Shown one piece after another: positions 5,335 through 6,916 of a DNA stretch of 6,916 bases. Both the position numbers and the translations under genes were made by a program. Source of the stretch: Lachnospira sp. (GTDB taxonomy: Bacteria > Bacillota > Clostridia > Lachnospirales > Lachnospiraceae); assembly GCA_017626275.1 (NCBI GenBank), contig JAGAJD010000136.1, positions 1-6,916 of the forward strand, given 5' to 3'. The notes beneath the pieces are model-generated. The model was given only the letters and a program-made list of their open reading frames with translations. It ran no database searches and was not told the DNA's origin. Numbering within the stretch: position 1 is the stretch's first letter; every line of letters starts with the position of its first letter.

Positions 5335-6916
5335 CTAATACTGCTCTCCGCAGCTTCTCAAAACCGCCTCTAAATTATCCTTTGCTTCCTTAACCGATAC
5401 GGCTGATACTGCATCAATACGTTTAGGCGTCGTTTTGGAAACTGCTCTCTTTAACTTCTGCACAGCTTCCTTAATCTGCTTTCTCTTAATTCTGTCCCAG
5501 TCCTTTTTATGCGTATCCAGTAGCTGCTGTGTGGTGTCAGCAAACTTTTCCGCCATGTTGCGAAGCTCGACAAGTTCCTCATGTGCCTTATCCTGCTTTG
5601 CATACATCTCGGCCTCCCATTTTGCCCGTCCAATCTCTTCCTCCGAGAGATTAGAGCTTGATGTTATTGTAATAGACTGTTCATGCCCCGTTCCCAAATC
5701 TTTTGCAGAAACATTTACAATGCCGTTGACATCAATATCAAATGTAACCTCTATCTGCGGAGTTCCGGCGAGTGCTTTCTTAATTCCTGACAGCCGGAAA
5801 TTTCCAAGCAGTTTATTATCTCTTGTAAATTTTCTCTCGCCCTGAAATACCTTTATATCAACGGAGGTCTGAAAATTGCCCGCCGTCGTAAAAATCTGAC
5901 TGTGCCTTGTAGGAATTGTAGTGTTTCTCTCTATAAGTCTGCTTGATATGCCGCCTACTGTCTCAATCGACAATGACAAAGGCGTAACGTCCATTAATAT
6001 AATCTCCGAAGCCGCAGAGCCTGCCACAAGCTGTCCTCCAAGCTTGCCTCCCTGAACTGCCGCTCCCATAGCGACACATTCATCAGGATTTACATTTCTT
6101 GACGGCTCTTTTCCCATAAGCTTACGAACCTTTTCCTGTACGGCAGGAATCCTTGTCGAACCTCCGACCAGAAGAACCATGTCAATCTGTGATTTAGTAT
6201 GCCCTGCATCATGAAGTGCATTTTCAACAGGTGTTACCGTTCTTTCAATTAAATCATAAGTCAGCCTGTCAAATAACTCTCTTGTAATACGGACATCCAT
6301 GTGGTGAGCTCCGTCCTTTGCCATAGCAAGAAAAGGAAGATTAATATTGGCATTCACACATGAAGACAGCTCCTTCTTAGCCTTTTCCGCCTCTTCCTTT
6401 AAACGCTGCATTGCAGACGGGTCTTTTGCAAGATTAATATTGTCGCTCTTCTTAAACTGCTCCACAAGGTACGACACAATTCTCTCGTCAAAATCATCGC
6501 CTCCGAGATGATTGTCGCCTGAGGTTGCCAGCACCTCTATCACATTATCGCCAATCTCAATAATTGACACATCAAATGTTCCGCCGCCCAAATCATAGAC
6601 AAGAATCTTCTGCGGACGTCCGTTATCAAGTCCATAAGCAAGCGCCGCAGACGTAGGCTCGTTAATAATTCTTAATACATTAAGACCGGCAATTCTGCCT
6701 GCATCTTTAGTCGCCTGTCTCTGTGCGTCATTAAAATATGCAGGAACGGTAATAACTGCGTCCGTTACTTCTTCACCCAGAAATTCTTCCGCATCTTTTT
6801 TAAGCTTCATTAATACCATTGCGGAAATCTCCTGAGGAGAATAATTCTTTCCATCTATGCGCTTTCTGTAATCAGAACCCATATAACGCTTAATTGAAAA
6901 AATAGTACGCTCAGGA
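5335..6916 (-). CDS. dnaK: DnaK-type Hsp70 chaperone, N-terminus cut off by window edge; no acidic C-terminal tail
   Basis: ATP-dependent cytoplasmic chaperone. The frame is open to the right edge, where [11 protein letters not shown] precedes MGSDYRK (Met at 6882), so that Met is internal and roughly 60 N-terminal residues, with the first phosphate loop, are missing. Counting from this Met: [20 protein letters not shown] (43-62), [15 protein letters not shown] (72-86), phosphate-2 loop [10 protein letters not shown] (97-106), [11 protein letters not shown] (122-132), adenosine motif [11 protein letters not shown] (238-248), linker [12 protein letters not shown] (297-308), then the substrate-binding beta domain ([45 protein letters not shown]). 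The helical lid (about 412-515) ends in SCGEQY without the acidic EEV-like tail common in DnaK. No grpE or dnaJ lies downstream; aroC does. Inference: a second DnaK paralogue rather than the hrcA-grpE-dnaK-dnaJ copy, but upstream genes are unseen. Confidence 0.93.
   Translation of the reverse strand, partial: PERTIFSIKRYMGSDYRKRIDGKNYSPQEISAMVLMKLKKDAEEFLGEEVTDAVITVPAYFNDAQRQATKDAGRIAGLNVLRIINEPTSAALAYGLDNGRPQKILVYDLGGGTFDVSIIEIGDNVIEVLATSGDNHLGGDDFDERIVSYLVEQFKKSDNINLAKDPSAMQRLKEEAEKAKKELSSCVNANINLPFLAMAKDGAHHMDVRITRELFDRLTYDLIERTVTPVENALHDAGHTKSQIDMVLLVGGSTRIPAVQEKVRKLMGKEPSRNVNPDECVAMGAAVQGGKLGGQLVAGSAASEIILMDVTPLSLSIETVGGISSRLIERNTTIPTRHSQIFTTAGNFQTSVDIKVFQGERKFTRDNKLLGNFRLSGIKKALAGTPQIEVTFDIDVNGIVNVSAKDLGTGHEQSITITSSSNLSEEEIGRAKWEAEMYAKQDKAHEELVELRNMAEKFADTTQQLLDTHKKDWDRIKRKQIKEAVQKLKRAVSKTTPKRIDAVSAVSVKEAKDNLEAVLRSCGEQY

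Noticed and set aside
5011..5373. 120-codon plus-strand frame over the aroC start and its promoter
   Set aside because: Antisense to the conserved aroC N-terminus and to the promoter region; no ribosome binding site.
5435..5845. Plus-strand 136-codon frame and a nested minus-strand frame (5451-5633) within the dnaK-type gene
   Set aside because: Both are shadows of the chaperone coding sequence.
1..6916. CRISPR array, insertion sequence, tRNA or phage module
   Set aside because: No regularly spaced repeats, transposase or integrase motifs, tRNA cloverleaf or attachment-site duplication were seen on reading both strands.

Overview
The window looks like chromosomal DNA from a low-to-moderate-GC Gram-positive anaerobe, most probably a gut or rumen Lachnospiraceae/Clostridia member. 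This is inference from gene content: a secreted protein with cohesin-like, RCC1, Ig-like and dockerin modules, a Gram-positive-type DnaK, Firmicutes-style AGGAGG/AAGGGAGG ribosome binding sites, and a cysteine-rich protein of a kind I associate with spore-forming Clostridia. No rRNA, tRNA, CRISPR array, transposase or phage gene was seen.

Left part (1-2648), accessory. On the minus strand, 1-1166 holds a broken gene for a secreted multi-domain protein. Its N-terminus (signal peptide plus a shortened cohesin-like domain) stops at a TAG at 846-848. The rest (an RCC1 repeat, an extracellular module, an Ig-like module and a dockerin with two calcium loops) stays open to the window edge in another frame. 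Divergent from it is a small XRE-type regulator (1296-1526). The space between them holds a perfect 20-bp palindrome (1212-1231) that overlaps plausible -35 elements in both directions, so it is the obvious operator candidate. Downstream of the regulator is a cysteine-rich protein gene (1632-2648). Its last ~57 codons follow a run of nine T and read through a large hairpin into the convergent yajC gene, so its native 3' end was probably lost by frameshift.

Right part (2611-6916), housekeeping, all on the minus strand. Transcription order is a dnaK-type chaperone gene (5' end outside the window), aroC (chorismate synthase), tgt (tRNA-guanine transglycosylase) and yajC (Sec translocon accessory protein). 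aroC has a good extended -10 promoter directly behind the dnaK stop codon. tgt follows aroC by 24 bp and yajC follows tgt by about 100 bp, so aroC-tgt-yajC is a likely transcription unit ending at the hairpin at 2530-2588. The tgt-yajC adjacency is a widely conserved arrangement.

I do not see a convincing undescribed defence or mobile system. The items most worth a second look are the divergent regulator/palindrome/decayed dockerin locus, the cysteine-rich protein with its internal repeat and broken 3' end, and the dnaK paralogue lacking the usual acidic tail.
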